Assembly (NCBI GenBank): GCA_963169105.1
Contig: OY720632.1
Location: forward strand, 6,572,001 to 6,636,000
Source of the DNA: Ceriagrion tenellum
Taxonomy: Eukaryota; Arthropoda; Insecta; Odonata; Coenagrionidae
Reading direction: 5' to 3'
Length of the DNA: 64,000 nt
The notes below the pieces were generated by a model that had not been told where the DNA came from, searched no databases, and saw nothing but the letters and a program-made list of their open reading frames with translations. The translations under genes were made by a program, and so were the position numbers. Below are positions 11,020 to 22,243 of this stretch, piece after piece; within the stretch, counting starts at the first letter, position 1; the number at the start of each line of letters is the position of its first letter.

Positions 11020-13388
11020 CAGTCCTGGACAAAAAATCTTTACCACCACGTAGCGAAAAATTTTTTAATTACCGAGTTGACGCTGATTTGGCAACCACGC
11101 CCCCGCGGGAGAAATAAACACACGGACTGGAACCAGGACCATTTCAACCCGCCACTGGTGTGGGGAGGGACCCATTGAAGAATGATTTGACTTGCGAAGG
11201 GATTTTTTGAACAGGGGAAGGGGTGCAGGCTGGCTTTCGGACTCCTTTTGTAAGGGGTGGATGAGAGAGAAGGAGAAAGTGTTTTGAGTCAGCTCTTCGA
11301 ATGTTGGTTGAGCGTAGAATCTTAGACCGGCTTCATAGGTTGGCGGCGGTGGCGGAAGTGGTGGTACTCAGCCAATGAGGACACTTCTTTAGAAATAATG
11401 ACGTCAGACCGATGAGCTGTGCCATCATGGCTAGTGGGGGCCGCAAAAATTCAGCCTGGCTGAATCTGGACTGAATTCTGTGGCGGCGGAAGCTGGCCGA
11501 GAAGCAGGAAAACCCACTGCCTTTCAAAAAAGAATTCTCTTTGGATGATTAGTGAGTCCTTCTGTTTCAGTAAAAGATTCTTTAAGCGAGGCATATAATG
11601 TTTACGATATATTTAAGATGTTAAGAGTATAATTTATTATGGCTTGCAAAAATATGGTCTGGTATCCGACGAAAATAGCCTTCCTTAAGGTTATATAGCA
11701 TCAGTAATCTACTAGCGTTAACCAGAGAGTGGCTTAAATAAGCCAATTGGCAAATATTAAGGCAAAATATTAGTTATCCTTTCATGATGCTGTAACCACG
11801 GGGAGAAAAGTTTCAGGTTGTGGCTATTGTTTATTGCATATTCGGACAGTGGAGCTGATCACGCATAAATGCTGATATGACATTGCCTAACGAGTTAAGC
11901 AACGACCAAATTACATATGTCACTCGCTCGAATTTAGACCAAGCACAATATAATTCTTGAACAGAGAGGCAATGCTTTTTCTCAACTCATTTCAATAAAC
12001 ATGCATTTCAGATTGAGGCGCTGCACGTTAGCTTGACGAATATGGTTATAGTGAAACTACTGTCATCAAATTAGCATGAATAAATAATTACTTACTTATC
12101 TATAACCAATTCATTCATAAAATCGCACCAATCATTCTCATGAGTCGAAAAATGTTGGTTTTTCCGATGACATGTAAATACTGCAATGTCAATGTTATTG
12201 TACGCCTACCACCTTTCATTTGTTTTCTCATTGCCGACCAATGAAGGGTCCACCGCTACCGTACGCGGCTGAATCTTTCTTACTTTTCGAGTAATCGGCG
12301 AAGAAATATCGATGTTCTCAACCTTTTCTCTGAAAGGGTCTTTGAATGTTGTTTACGTCACTGGCCGCTCCCATCCAATGACCCCGGGCGCTACGCAGCA
12401 TTCCCCTAACCCCTCCATCCAGCAAAGGAATAGGCTAGTGAGACAGAGATGTGAGGACATATCCTACTTTAAAAGAAATGAATCAAAAACGGAGAAATGT
12501 AGGTATTTTAATTTTGGCAAACTACATCAGATTGGACAATAAAAATTGTTGGTGAACCAGCCCATTACTTCCTAAATACTGGTGTGTAATTCCATGTGTA
12601 ATAAAACACTATTTTATAACACATGCGACCTGGGTTTCAGCAACTTCGTGCCATCATCAGGTAACAAATATCACAGGTGGCCAGGTAAATATATGGCTGA
12701 AGGTTGGGAAGGACGAAGTGGAGGAGGGGGGGGGAAGGCGAGACAAAGTAAAAGGAAGGATCGTGCGTTATTACGATGAAGGACGGATAAGGCGACCAGG
12801 GTTGTTAACGGTTTTGGGTCGGGGAGGTCTATTTTAAGGAGGGGGGAATGCGTCGGGAGCAAATGGTCATTACATAAAATATGCAGGCTCGCTTGAGTAT
12901 TTATATGTTCTTAACAAAGACAGACAGTTACATCATGCAATATCTGCCATTTCGTGTAATCGCTAAGTGTTTATAAACAATTGTCCACTTACCGACTTGT
13001 GCAGTTAAAACGATAACGAACTGCCGGAGTGGAAACTGAAGAATGTATTTTGTTTTTGCGCCTTTCTAGCAGTCGTAGTATACTACGATTCTAGGCTCAA
13101 CCAATGTTCGAAGAGCCGACTCAAAACACTTTCTCCTTCTCTCTCATCCACCCCTTACGAAAGGAGTCCGAAACCCAGCCTGCACCCCTTCCCCTGTTCA
13201 AGAAATCCCTTCGCAAGTCAAATCATTCTTCAATGGGTCCCTCCCCTCACCAGTGGCGGGTTGAAATGGTCCTCGTTCCGGTCTGTGCGTTTCTTTCTTG
13301 CGCAGGGGCGCGGTTGTCAAATCGGCGTCAACTCGGTACTTAGAAAAGTTTTTGCTACGCCGTGGTATGAATTTTTTGTCCACGACTG
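11020..13388. mobile_element. 2.37 kb long-TIR Tc1-like element, non-autonomous
   Basis: The termini are CAGTCCTGGACAAAAAAT and, inverted at the right, ATTTTTTGTCCACGACTG, flanked by TA (11018-11019 and 13389-13390). The inverted repeats run for roughly 300 bp (11020-11328 and about 13095-13388) and match closely. The CAGT start, GGxCAAAAA motif and TA duplication are typical of Tc1-like elements. I found no transposase in the interior, which includes a Penelope-like 3' piece at 12560-12900. It is inserted in the Tigger DDE coding region. Confidence 0.8.
12560..12900 (-). mobile_element. Penelope-like 3' end fragment
   Basis: Reverse-complement reading gives a pyrimidine-rich stretch, then CCTGATGATGGCACGAAGTT, then GAAACCCAGGTCGCATGTGT followed by a TTATAAAATAG run. 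This layout resembles the 3' untranslated end of Penelope-like elements (compare 28620-28880). It is truncated, has no coding sequence, and lies inside the Tc1-like element. Confidence 0.5.
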
Positions 13389-13390
13389 TA

Positions 13391-14330
13391 CATTTTGATT
13401 TCGGCAACAAAAGAGTTCTGAAAAGAGTCCATGAAAATTTTGCGACTTACCCAAGCCATTTGGTTGGACCGCCAAAACACATGCAGGTAATTTTTAATTT
13501 TCCCTGACAGCTGGTGGGTTCTGCGAGCAGTGGTAGTAGCGATCAGGGTATCATTTCTACCTCCTGACAGAGCGAGGGTTATGTAAATCAGCATAGGTTT
13601 CACATGAAAATCGCCAGCTGCATTAGAAAGTAAAAGAAGAGAGTCCTTGCTGACCTTGAATCCTGGAGCAATTTTTTCAGACTTTGAGATAATTCCGTGA
13701 AGGCATTCTCTTCCAAAAAAGTCCCGTTTCATTGGTATTGAAGACTTCCTCCTTTGAGTAATCAATAAGTTTCCTAAAATTATCAGGATACTAATTTGCA
13801 GCAATGTGGTTTTCCGAGGCGACTTCACCAAAAATATTCACATTATGGTGATTATATTCCTTCTTAAAATTCTCGAACCAACCTTTACTTGCAGTAAATT
13901 CTCTGTTACCACTGCGTTCTCCAGATGATACGAAATATTTATATAATTGCACGACTTTTCACGGATTATTTGTGTGCTTAATGGCACTCAAGGGGGTTTT
14001 GTGTCTGAGAATCAATCCAATTATTCTATGCTTTTTCTGTTTTTTCCACATTACAATCTCGTGGCATATAGGAAACTTTTACACTTGCACTAGCTCCACT
14101 TTAAGCTCTAGTTTGGATTGATGCCTCACATTTTTTTAATTTCTCTAATAATGGATTCATTCACTCCCAGCAACCTGGCAGCAAAAGCGCAGGATTCTCC
14201 ACGAGTCGAGCACTTCCAATTTTTTATGCTGTGTCATTACATGTCTCGCCAGTTTTACAAAACTGCTTTTCTCCTCACTTGATTTACGCTTCGACTCCAC
14301 TACATCTTCTCTCAAACGTCAGACGTCCCT
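13391..14330 (-). pseudogene. Tigger transposase N-terminal half, broken
   Basis: The minus-strand frame near 13880-13800 has GWFENFKKEYNHHNV, the end of the CENP-B-type HTH region. Then comes FNTNETGLFW (13750-13715), where the family has DETG, so the first catalytic aspartate is replaced by asparagine. The frame continues with KIAPGFKVSKDSL, NAAGDFHVKPMLIY and WRSNQMAWVSRKIF up to the junction with the 11020-13388 insertion. Upstream sequence to about 14330 is too decayed to translate cleanly. Several frameshifts are present. Confidence 0.82.
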
Positions 14331-14980
14331 CAGAAAACAACTGGGACTTTAGTAAGCACACTCAAAATTACTCAGAGTTAGCCTGAGTCTGAATGATCAT
14401 ATAAAACTGAAATCTAAATTAAAAAACAATTCCTTTCACATATTCTACTATAAATACAATATGATATGATGCATATAAACGTTAATAATGTAGTGGCACA
14501 TTACCGTACAGCAACGTTTGGTGCAAGGGACGAGTTCGATGGAGTCCGGTTTTGATACAGTGAAAAGAAATTCCATAATGTACAATCCTGGATACCATTG
14601 GTTAATCCCCACGAATATAGTTTTCATGAGTAAATACTCGCTTAATGTAAAAAACTTTATTAAAAGCGTATTATATTTCCGCAGCGTGGGAAAATCATGG
14701 CTTGAAATAGGTGATTTTTCTGTAAAAGACTGATTTTTGAAAATAAATAGTTTTAAATAGCCGCAGAAGACAATAGCGCAAATTTAAATTACATTCCGCG
14801 ATCTTCAAAGCTTGGATACCACGTAAATTTGTTCTGTGTTGCGGGCAGCCGCGATGGGCAACTCGTAGACTGTGGTTAAAAAGGGAAACCCCCGCGGTTG
14901 AGAAGGCTGGTCCTCAAAAAACAAACCACAGATACTCAAGGGCCGCAGTTGACAAAACCGCGGTTGACGAGGGATACCTG

Positions 14981-15582
14981 TACTCATCATGGATATATGT
15001 TTGGGAAACATGGGTACAAAAAAATGCCAGGGATCATGAAGGTAAAAGGCTGGTGGTAGTAATTAGTCTCCCGTGGGCGAGTATGTCTGTATTCGATAAA
15101 TTGACAATTTTTTTTAATTGTTGGTAACTCTGGACTAGTGATAAGAGTAACTTGTGAACTCAAGAATAAAATACTGGTGTAAGCAATTAGTCTCCCGTAG
15201 GTGAGTGTTCATATTCGATTAATTCAAGTTTTTTTTACTTGTTGTCGGTAATTCTGGACTCGTGATAACAAATAATTTCATCCGATTGAAGTCATATTTT
15301 ATGAACTTATATGATGTCTTTGATTATAAGTCATCCTTACTCCTGCAGCAGCATTGATAAGCACATTGTCATTCATAGAAGTCACATTCAGTGCATTCAA
15401 TATCTTCACTCTGCCAAGGAGCGCCTAAAAAACGCTGTTGTGACCCATCATTATTCGTAATTTCAAAACTTTGTTATTTCATAACATCACATACTGTTAC
15501 ATACATTTAGATACCCTTCTGGTTGGGACCGAAGATTTTGCTTCGTATAATCAAAATTTCGAAATTTTGAGTTTCTACTGTA
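14981..15582 (-). repeat. Family A repeat, copy 1, right segment and terminus
   Basis: This matches the reverse complement of 35486-35945. The right end reads GAGTTTCTACTG followed by TA (15581-15582), the mirror of the copy 2 start TA-CAGTAGAAG. A block containing AATTAGTCTCCCGT is present twice as direct repeats (about 15058-15145 and 15185-15270), but only once in copy 2, so copy 1 gained a tandem duplication of about 127 bp. Confidence 0.72.
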
Positions 15583-15879
15583 TATGCAAGAAAATGGCTC
15601 GAGTTAACAATGTGCCATAACCTCGTATTAAGTTAATATAGTGGTAAAGTAACATTTTGAACTGATGACTCCCGAATATTTTGAATCTTTTCTCAATATT
15701 GAACCACTGTATACACTACCATTTACAAATTTGAACCAATAGAGCACCCAGTAATATGCTGGTTCACTTAATAACTGAAATCACATTAAAAACGACCTCG
15801 AGGAAGGATTAATACCGTAAAGCAGGGGTCAACTGCATACGTACAAATCATACCATACCCATTGAAAATGGAGTGAAAT

Positions 15880-16050
15880 TAGGCACTCCAGAAGGAAAAA
15901 TCAAATGAAGTGGTTGCCCTCCCTCGATTAAGAAGAAAAAGCAAAATTCCAGAGAGGAAAAATCATTCACCTTGACCAGGACTCGAACCTGGTTCCCTCA
16001 ATTTCACATTGAGTGCTTTGCCTAGCCATGCTACCACGGCTTTGCTGGCA
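15880..16050 (-). repeat. tRNA-derived SINE fragment
   Basis: On the minus strand there is an A-box-like TGGTAGCATGGC (16036-16025) and a perfect B box GGTTCGAGTCC (15989-15979) inside a 5-bp T-arm stem CCAGG/CCTGG. The anticodon arm does not fold with the invariant U33, and the tRNA-like head runs on into unrelated sequence. A SINE is therefore more likely than a working tRNA gene. The exact ends are uncertain. Confidence 0.6.
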
Positions 16051-16059
16051 GTCTTTCTG

Positions 16060-18370
16060 ACACTGGTACCAAATACCATAATCTGACATTAGAATCTTGT
16101 TTATCCCACATCATCTAATCTACTGCCTAATCTTCTGCTTTAAAGTCCATCTGCCCTACTCAAGCATGCAGTTCCTCCATTCTTCATCGTGCTACACAAC
16201 ATGATAACACCCAAACTACAGTTCACTGCTATAAGCCAACAACTCCCACAAGGATGCTTATTCAGCTTTTAAAACTGCTTAAAACAGCATACCTTCCCTC
16301 TAATGATTCCATTATTTTTTATGGTTTTTGCTCACTAATGAGTGTAAACTCAAACAAGAAAACTGTGTGAGCTCCCTTGTCCTGGCCATGCTATCAAGGA
16401 ACAGTGATTCCAAGGACTCACCATTGTGCAACAATCTCATTGGCACAAATAAGCAATATTTTACCAGTAAAATGATTTACGATTCGAATTTAGACAACAC
16501 AGAAGACTATAACGTGCCACTTGCCACAGCTGAAATGATTTACATCTACATACTACCAGCAGGCTGCCACTTGGGCACAAGGCAACTTCTAATGCACGAG
16601 CCATTATTCCATTTTGATGATATCTTTGTTCATTCTGCACCTAATAAATCATGTGGATAATCACAAGAAATATTTCACTGGCTCTATACACCATCCAGGA
16701 AAAGCAGAAATGGAGTACTTTACTGGGAGGTGAAATGGTAGTGTATTCTATGAGTGATTTGTGTGGAGCTTATTTCTAATTTGGTCACATATTAAGTGTG
16801 GAAAGAATGAATTTTTGCATCTATCTGAATAAACCCTACTGCATCAAGCATCACTTCATAAGAGTAAATTACATTACATTCTTGAATTATTGATGAAATA
16901 TATACCACATCAAGTGATTAAGGTTGACACTGTTATGGAAATTAGTGGCTATTGAGTAATTAAGGCTAATTTTTCCTTGAATTTCAATAAAATTTTCAAA
17001 CAAATAAGAAAACTACATTTTTATAAAAAGCTGATTCTGATATGCTCAAGTGTCATCCAGAAAATTCCTTTCCTGACTTTCAAGAATCAAGCATGAAGTA
17101 GATGCAGAGGGTGCTTGGAAAGCTTTTCATTCAATCATGCATTAAGGAATCAGAAAATATATCCAAAGTAAATAAAAAAAAACAAGATAGTACAATGCTG
17201 AAGTGAGAAAATTGTTAAGGCGATAGAGAGCATGCCACATAAAAATAAAAAGAACTCCATACTGATTTGTCCACTGACGATCATGAGTTGATTATTGAAT
17301 AAAACCATAAAAACAGACTTTTACTACAAAAAGGTATTATTGTTCAATTAATTACTCTTATAAGTAAAAAATAATGTTTTTAAGTAAGCACCCACTTATG
17401 CTGGAATGAAACTACAAATTAAACCTTTGAGCTCTCCATTTCACCTTTATTCAACTTTCAGTTTGAGTAATCGCATTAATAGAAAGGCTAAGGTCTAATT
17501 GATAAGTTACAGAAGGTAAGTGATAGCTATTGTCTTAAGTTTTGACAAAAACATTGTGGCAATTTTAGCATCCATTGAGTTGCAGTGGTAGACAGTCCAT
17601 ACATTCAGCTTTAAAGTTCACTGAAAAATTTTTGTATCTGATTAATGGCCAGTAGCAGGAACGATATATAAATATTCAATAAAGTTACGAGACTCATACG
17701 CCATAGTAACCACTTAAGTGTTGCACGAACATTCAAAAAGTTTGAGTTCCATGAACTGTCTCATAAATTATTGGACCGAATAGGTGGGATAAATTTCTAA
17801 TGAGTTCCATAAAAATACAATATGGTGGATAAGTAATCAGGTATTGGGAAGTGTTACAATGAAAAGATATATAAAGATATATAAAGATATATTTCTTTGA
17901 GTGAAAAAGTTTGTGTGTCTAAAGTTGTTGGACATTTAATGCCACCTAACTATATTATAAATACTATGCATCCATTAGGTATGCATGTAATAACTAAACT
18001 ATGTTTTCTATCATTTGCGTGGTTATGACTTGCTCATTTAATATCAATAGCTTTTATACAGTTCGAATCGTTTGAATCATGGTGTGGTGTCAAAAAATAA
18101 GATCGCATGGTGCATATTAGCCAGGAATGTTATGGATATCATCTGTTATTTCTTTTCTTACCTCTGTGTTGTGCTAGTTGTATCCATCTGCCTAAAAAAT
18201 TTACTTTGAAAAACTGGAACAAGCCTGTCAGCATGAAGATCATTTATTGAGGTTGCAGTGGGCAGTTAATTTCTTTTGACATGTAGATCTATGCAATCTC
18301 AATTAAAAGTAGATTCATTAAAACTCATTCTTTTGTGTCATCGTCCATTAGGTATTTTCTGATATTTATT
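16060..18370. other. AT-rich interval with no recognised gene
   Basis: I see only short, motif-free frames, such as a 110-codon plus-strand frame at 16328-16660. There is a small tandem repeat of GATATATAAA units at about 17868-17895. I saw no terminal repeats or RNA gene. Confidence 0.4.
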
Positions 18371-18373
18371 GCA

Positions 18374-18547
18374 GGCTCCGGTGGCGACAGGGTGAAGTCC
18401 TTGCCGGCTAAACTGAGGGTTGCAGGTTTGATTCCTACCAGGGTGGAGTTATCACCACTCAGGGCATGGGTGTTAGTGTCCATATGTAGTATAATCGGGG
18501 TAACCAGATGTGGTATAAGGATAAAATAAATAATAATAAAAAAATAT
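18374..18547 (+). repeat. tRNA-derived SINE, short type
   Basis: A plus-strand head with GGTGGCGACAGGGTGAAG (A-box region) and a B box GGTTTGATTCC (18425-18435) is followed by a short body. It ends in an AT-rich tail of ATAA/ATA units. No target duplication was identified, so the 5' boundary is approximate. Confidence 0.6.
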
Positions 18548-19715
18548 ACCCATAACTGTTCACCTTACTTTCACAGTTGTTAACTCATAATCCTCGCAAA
18601 CATTACAACTCATGACCATCACTATCATCTTTGACTTTACCATTTGCTATACTATGGATATGCATATGCATTGTCAATGGTATGCTAAATGCAGAATCTG
18701 GCAGAATTTAAGGTTTTTTTGAGGTTTTGGTGTTACTTAAATCACTGTTTTCATGAATAGAACATTGGGGTGAATATTCAGCAAATCATAATAATCCCTC
18801 CTCAGATACCTACTATGTGTACTTAAATAATAAGGTTAAAAAAAGGGGGAATTATATGTTTGTCGAGCTGATTATAAACTGGCTGTATAACGTGGATAAG
18901 ATGGTGAGTGAGTGGTAACTTACTGACATCAGGTAAGCAGGTATCTGATGAGGGATTATAATAAAAGGCTGAATATTTACCTTGACTACAGGTTAAAGAA
19001 CATTATGACTGGTAAATGACGTTAAGGTGGTGTTAACAGTTTCCAAAGTGTGACATAACTAATCACCATTGAGCCATTGATAAAAGTAGGAGAGCATAGC
19101 GTAAAGTCGACATTAACTTCAAGGTTGTGAAAAGTTTATATTATTTCGGCCTATTCTGAAGCAAAATCTAAGAGACTTGAAGGGTAGAGAATATATCTTA
19201 TTGTCATGATGAAAGCTTCTGTGGAAGGATTTTACATGCTTTTAATTGACTATTCTGTATTAGAGATATGAAAGCAGTTTCTTGGGCCCATAAATGGATG
19301 AGTGCATTTGGCGAAGACTTAATGGGTAAGCAAAATGGATGAGTGGGTAAAATGGTACATATTACATTCATGCTTCACTGTCCCTGTTTGTTTATTTATC
19401 ATTCCAATTTGTTCAAGTTAGGTTTTACCCATGGATTCAACTCTTATGTATTATATCCAAATATCACTCATTTGAGTTTACCTTGAATATTTTAATTTTT
19501 GAAGGAAATGATGAGGCTTGTATAATTTCCAGGTTATGTTTACAGCTCAATACAATTTCAAACCTTTTGGCATACGGGACATGGGTAGATGGGTAACATG
19601 CTGATTTAAATACAGCTATAGAACTAATGAGGAATGCATTTATTTATCCATCTCTAAAATGGACACTCTTCTGAGGTAGTACAAGATAGATTTTTATCTC
19701 AATCTGTGCTTAATT
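18548..19715. other. AT-rich interval with no recognised gene
   Basis: No reading frame of note, no terminal repeats and no RNA gene seen. Confidence 0.4.
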
Positions 19716-19727
19716 GAAGTATCTGCA

Positions 19728-20033
19728 GGGGATTGGGTTGGTGTGGTGGCTAGAGTACTCGCCTACCACACGGGCGGCCAGGGTTCAAATCCCTGCAGTG
19801 GCGGATGTTTTTCAGAGGAACCCGATCCCTACTTGAGTGTCTTGTGGAGGGCACTTCAAGTAGAGTACTCCGTCTGTCGGAGGAGACGTTAAGCCGTGGT
19901 CCCCTTGGCGCCTTTCGTTAAGAGCAGGCTAATGCCGACGCCGGGTTTCTATCCACCCTTCCTCCCATACCTATCCCCTATGGCGCAAATGACCTTAGCC
20001 GTCGGTCGCCTCCCCAAAAATCCAATCCAATCC
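19728..20033 (+). repeat. Complete tRNA-derived SINE with conserved core domain
   Basis: The head has GTGTGGTGGCTAGAGTACTC (A box) and GGTTCAAATCC (B box). The body contains GAGACGTTAAGCCGTGG and GGTCCCCTTGGCGCC, a core I recall from many arthropod SINEs. The tail is a short CCAAT repeat. The element is flanked by a 12-bp target duplication GAAGTATCTGCA (19716-19727 and 20034-20045), so both ends are fixed. The intact duplication and intact boxes suggest a fairly recent insertion mobilised by a LINE. Confidence 0.88.
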
Positions 20034-20728
20034 GAAGTATCTGCACATTATTGAATGTAATGAATGGCACCACATTCATGTATCTTGACATTCCTTTTGG
20101 TGGAAGAATGATTTATCTAATCAGTAGCTCAACCCATCTGTTATGGAGCAGAGGCATATGATCTCTCTTTCCTGATCATACTTCAAGATACCTCTATTAC
20201 ACCTTATTGCCTAATTTCTTTATCCAGTGAAGACTCCTCAATCATATAGATTCAAAATAATAATAATAAGATTTATGTGTGTGTGAATAATGTGGCCAAA
20301 ACTATGAAGTAACTCTTAATGATAAATGTATCATTTTGAAAATAATAATATAAAATATTTATCCATCACTACTACATCCAACCTATGGAACTAAGTGCTC
20401 CAACCCATTCATGATACATCAAGTCCATCTGGAGACAGCGATAAACTATTTCTTCCGAGCTTCACGTATTGTGCCAAACTTTGGGGTTCCTGGCATATGG
20501 CCATGGGTGAAAAGCATTGCATTACAGGTAGAAAAGTTGTCTATCACAAAGTGAATGTTAAAAATACTTCATTAAAAGAGCATAACTTTGATGAGGATAA
20601 AATGAAAATATCCTCTCATTATGTGAACGAAAAACAGCTGTCAGAAGAATCTTCAGGCTAAGAGGACAATATCTGTAGTTGGAGCATCTGATCTCTAAAT
20701 GGCATATTATCAGATAGCCTATGTATAT

Positions 20729-22235
20729 CAGGGCTGCAAGTGGTCCTACCAGTTGGTTTTAATGGAAAAATGACTTATTTTTGCCCAAATAATGACCAAA
20801 TAATGACCAAAAATTGACCAAATACAACCAAAATCTGAAACCGGCCAAACATACTTGAGTATATGTTTCCTAGAGTCCTGCATTCTCCACCAACTCGCAA
20901 ACTGGCGGCCAACTGGTCGACTAAGCAATGAAAATCTGTAAAATGCGCGATTCGAACACACATCTTGTACTCGCGCGTCTTCAATTCGCGCCTTGCAAGG
21001 GATTTTTAGGGTCTAGTCGGCCCCCAGTTGGGGAGTTGGCAGAGAATGCAGGGATCTGATGTTTCCTGGTACATATCGTGCCTTGAAGAGGGAAAGTAAT
21101 TGAACGACGTATTAAAAAATGTGTCAAATAAAACTTTATTCACATGAAAGTAATGCGAAATAAAAAAAACTCTTGCTTTCCAAAAAAAATAACTTGCACG
21201 TACTTCCTAACTAGAAACGTACGGTAACAAAATAGTAAAATAAAATATTTACTTCGTTGAGTGAAAAATATAATGTGATTACATCAGATATACATTACAC
21301 TTGCCCTGTTTCATTCGTAGCACTGATGTGAAGTTTGTCACGTTTTGGACCTATTCCTATTACCGTATTTACTCGCATATAGGACGACTTTGAATATAGA
21401 ACGAGGTAGGATTTTAGAGACAAAATATAAAAAATTGGACTTCCTTACTCGTTTATTAACGTAACGTATAAATTCCGTAAGTATTACGGAAGACGTTTTG
21501 GCAGAGAGTGGGGGGTTTGGATTATCTTACATTGTCTTACGTACGAGGGTCTGGGGGTCTGGAACCATATTACGTAAGATTCTTGTCCGTATTGTAACAT
21601 TGTATCGTTCCTGAATGAAATTTAGTAGTGGCGGTGGAGCATTCGCTCGTTAATTTCGTACATTCTGTAATCTCACCCCTACAACAATGCTACTCTTCTG
21701 TCGCCTGACTGCCTGGCTACATTACCTTCATGGTCAACCAAAGCAGGCTGTATGCAGGAGGCATTGGTTCCTTCCAACGATCGACTCCACTACATTGTTG
21801 TGAAAGATGTAACAAAGATGCTAGTCAGAAATTGTCGATTAGCACCTGGATATCAGATGACACGGCTGCCGCACCGGGCTCATCTGTACAATCGCCTCCG
21901 AAGCACATGTAGCGTGGTGTCGTCTGCCACAAGAGAGTCAAAAATAGTGACAAGTCACCCGTCATACAATTTTAATATCGCACCATCCAACAAAGGTGAC
22001 TTTGATTTCGACCTTGACACTAACCCAAAAAAAACAGCAAAGAATCCTTCGCTCGCGCACATAGGACGACCCCGATTTTTTAAGCGGATAAAAGTGACAA
22101 AAAACCTCGTCCTATATGCAAGTAAATACGGTATAATAATGACTTTTAGTGACTTTTTAGCATAATAATGACTTTTAATGACCAAGATCAGAAATAATGA
22201 CCAATAATGGTAATAATGACCGACTTGCAGCCCTG
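20729..22235. mobile_element. hAT-type DNA transposon, non-autonomous, with a nested element
   Basis: The terminal inverted repeats are CAGGGCTGCAAGT at the left and ACTTGCAGCCCTG at the right. A perfect 8-bp duplication ATGTATAT flanks them (20721-20728 and 22236-22243), the hAT signature. Subterminal copies of AATAATGACC recur near both ends (about 20789-20815 and 22136-22220) and may be transposase-binding repeats. No hAT transposase was found. A 769-bp TA-flanked element is nested at 21363-22131. Confidence 0.88.
21363..22131. mobile_element. 769-bp TA-flanked element nested in the hAT
   Basis: The left end CCGTATTTACTCGCATATAG and the right end CTATATGCAAGTAAATACGG are inverted, with TA outside each (21361-21362 and 22132-22133). 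The TA duplication points to the Tc1/mariner/pogo superfamily. Several frames of 60-137 codons inside have no recognisable transposase motif. Confidence 0.72.
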
Positions 22236-22243
22236 ATGTATAT

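Larger units (their letters stand above)
9104..14980 (-). mobile_element. Tigger (pogo superfamily) DNA transposon carrying three nested insertions
   Basis: The ends are inverted: the left end begins CAAGTATCCCTCGTCAACCG and the right end reads GGTTGACGAGGGATACCTG. TA lies outside each end (9102-9103 and 14981-14982), as expected for this superfamily. The transposase lies on the minus strand in two blocks (14330-13391 and 11019-9823). Removing the three insertions (9247-9467, 10430-10731, 11020-13388) leaves about 2.98 kb, a normal Tigger length. The element itself sits inside family A copy 1. Confidence 0.88.

Noticed and set aside
11333..11527. Gene inside the Tc1-like element
   Set aside because: The short frame has no transposase motif and no second half. 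The element is called non-autonomous instead.
15970..16045. Functional tRNA gene on the minus strand
   Set aside because: The T arm and B box are good, but the anticodon loop lacks U33 and the acceptor stem does not close. A SINE head is the better reading.
21752..22165. 137-codon plus-strand frame as a possible transposase
   Set aside because: It has no DDE, HTH or other recognisable motif and spans the right terminal repeat of the nested TA element.
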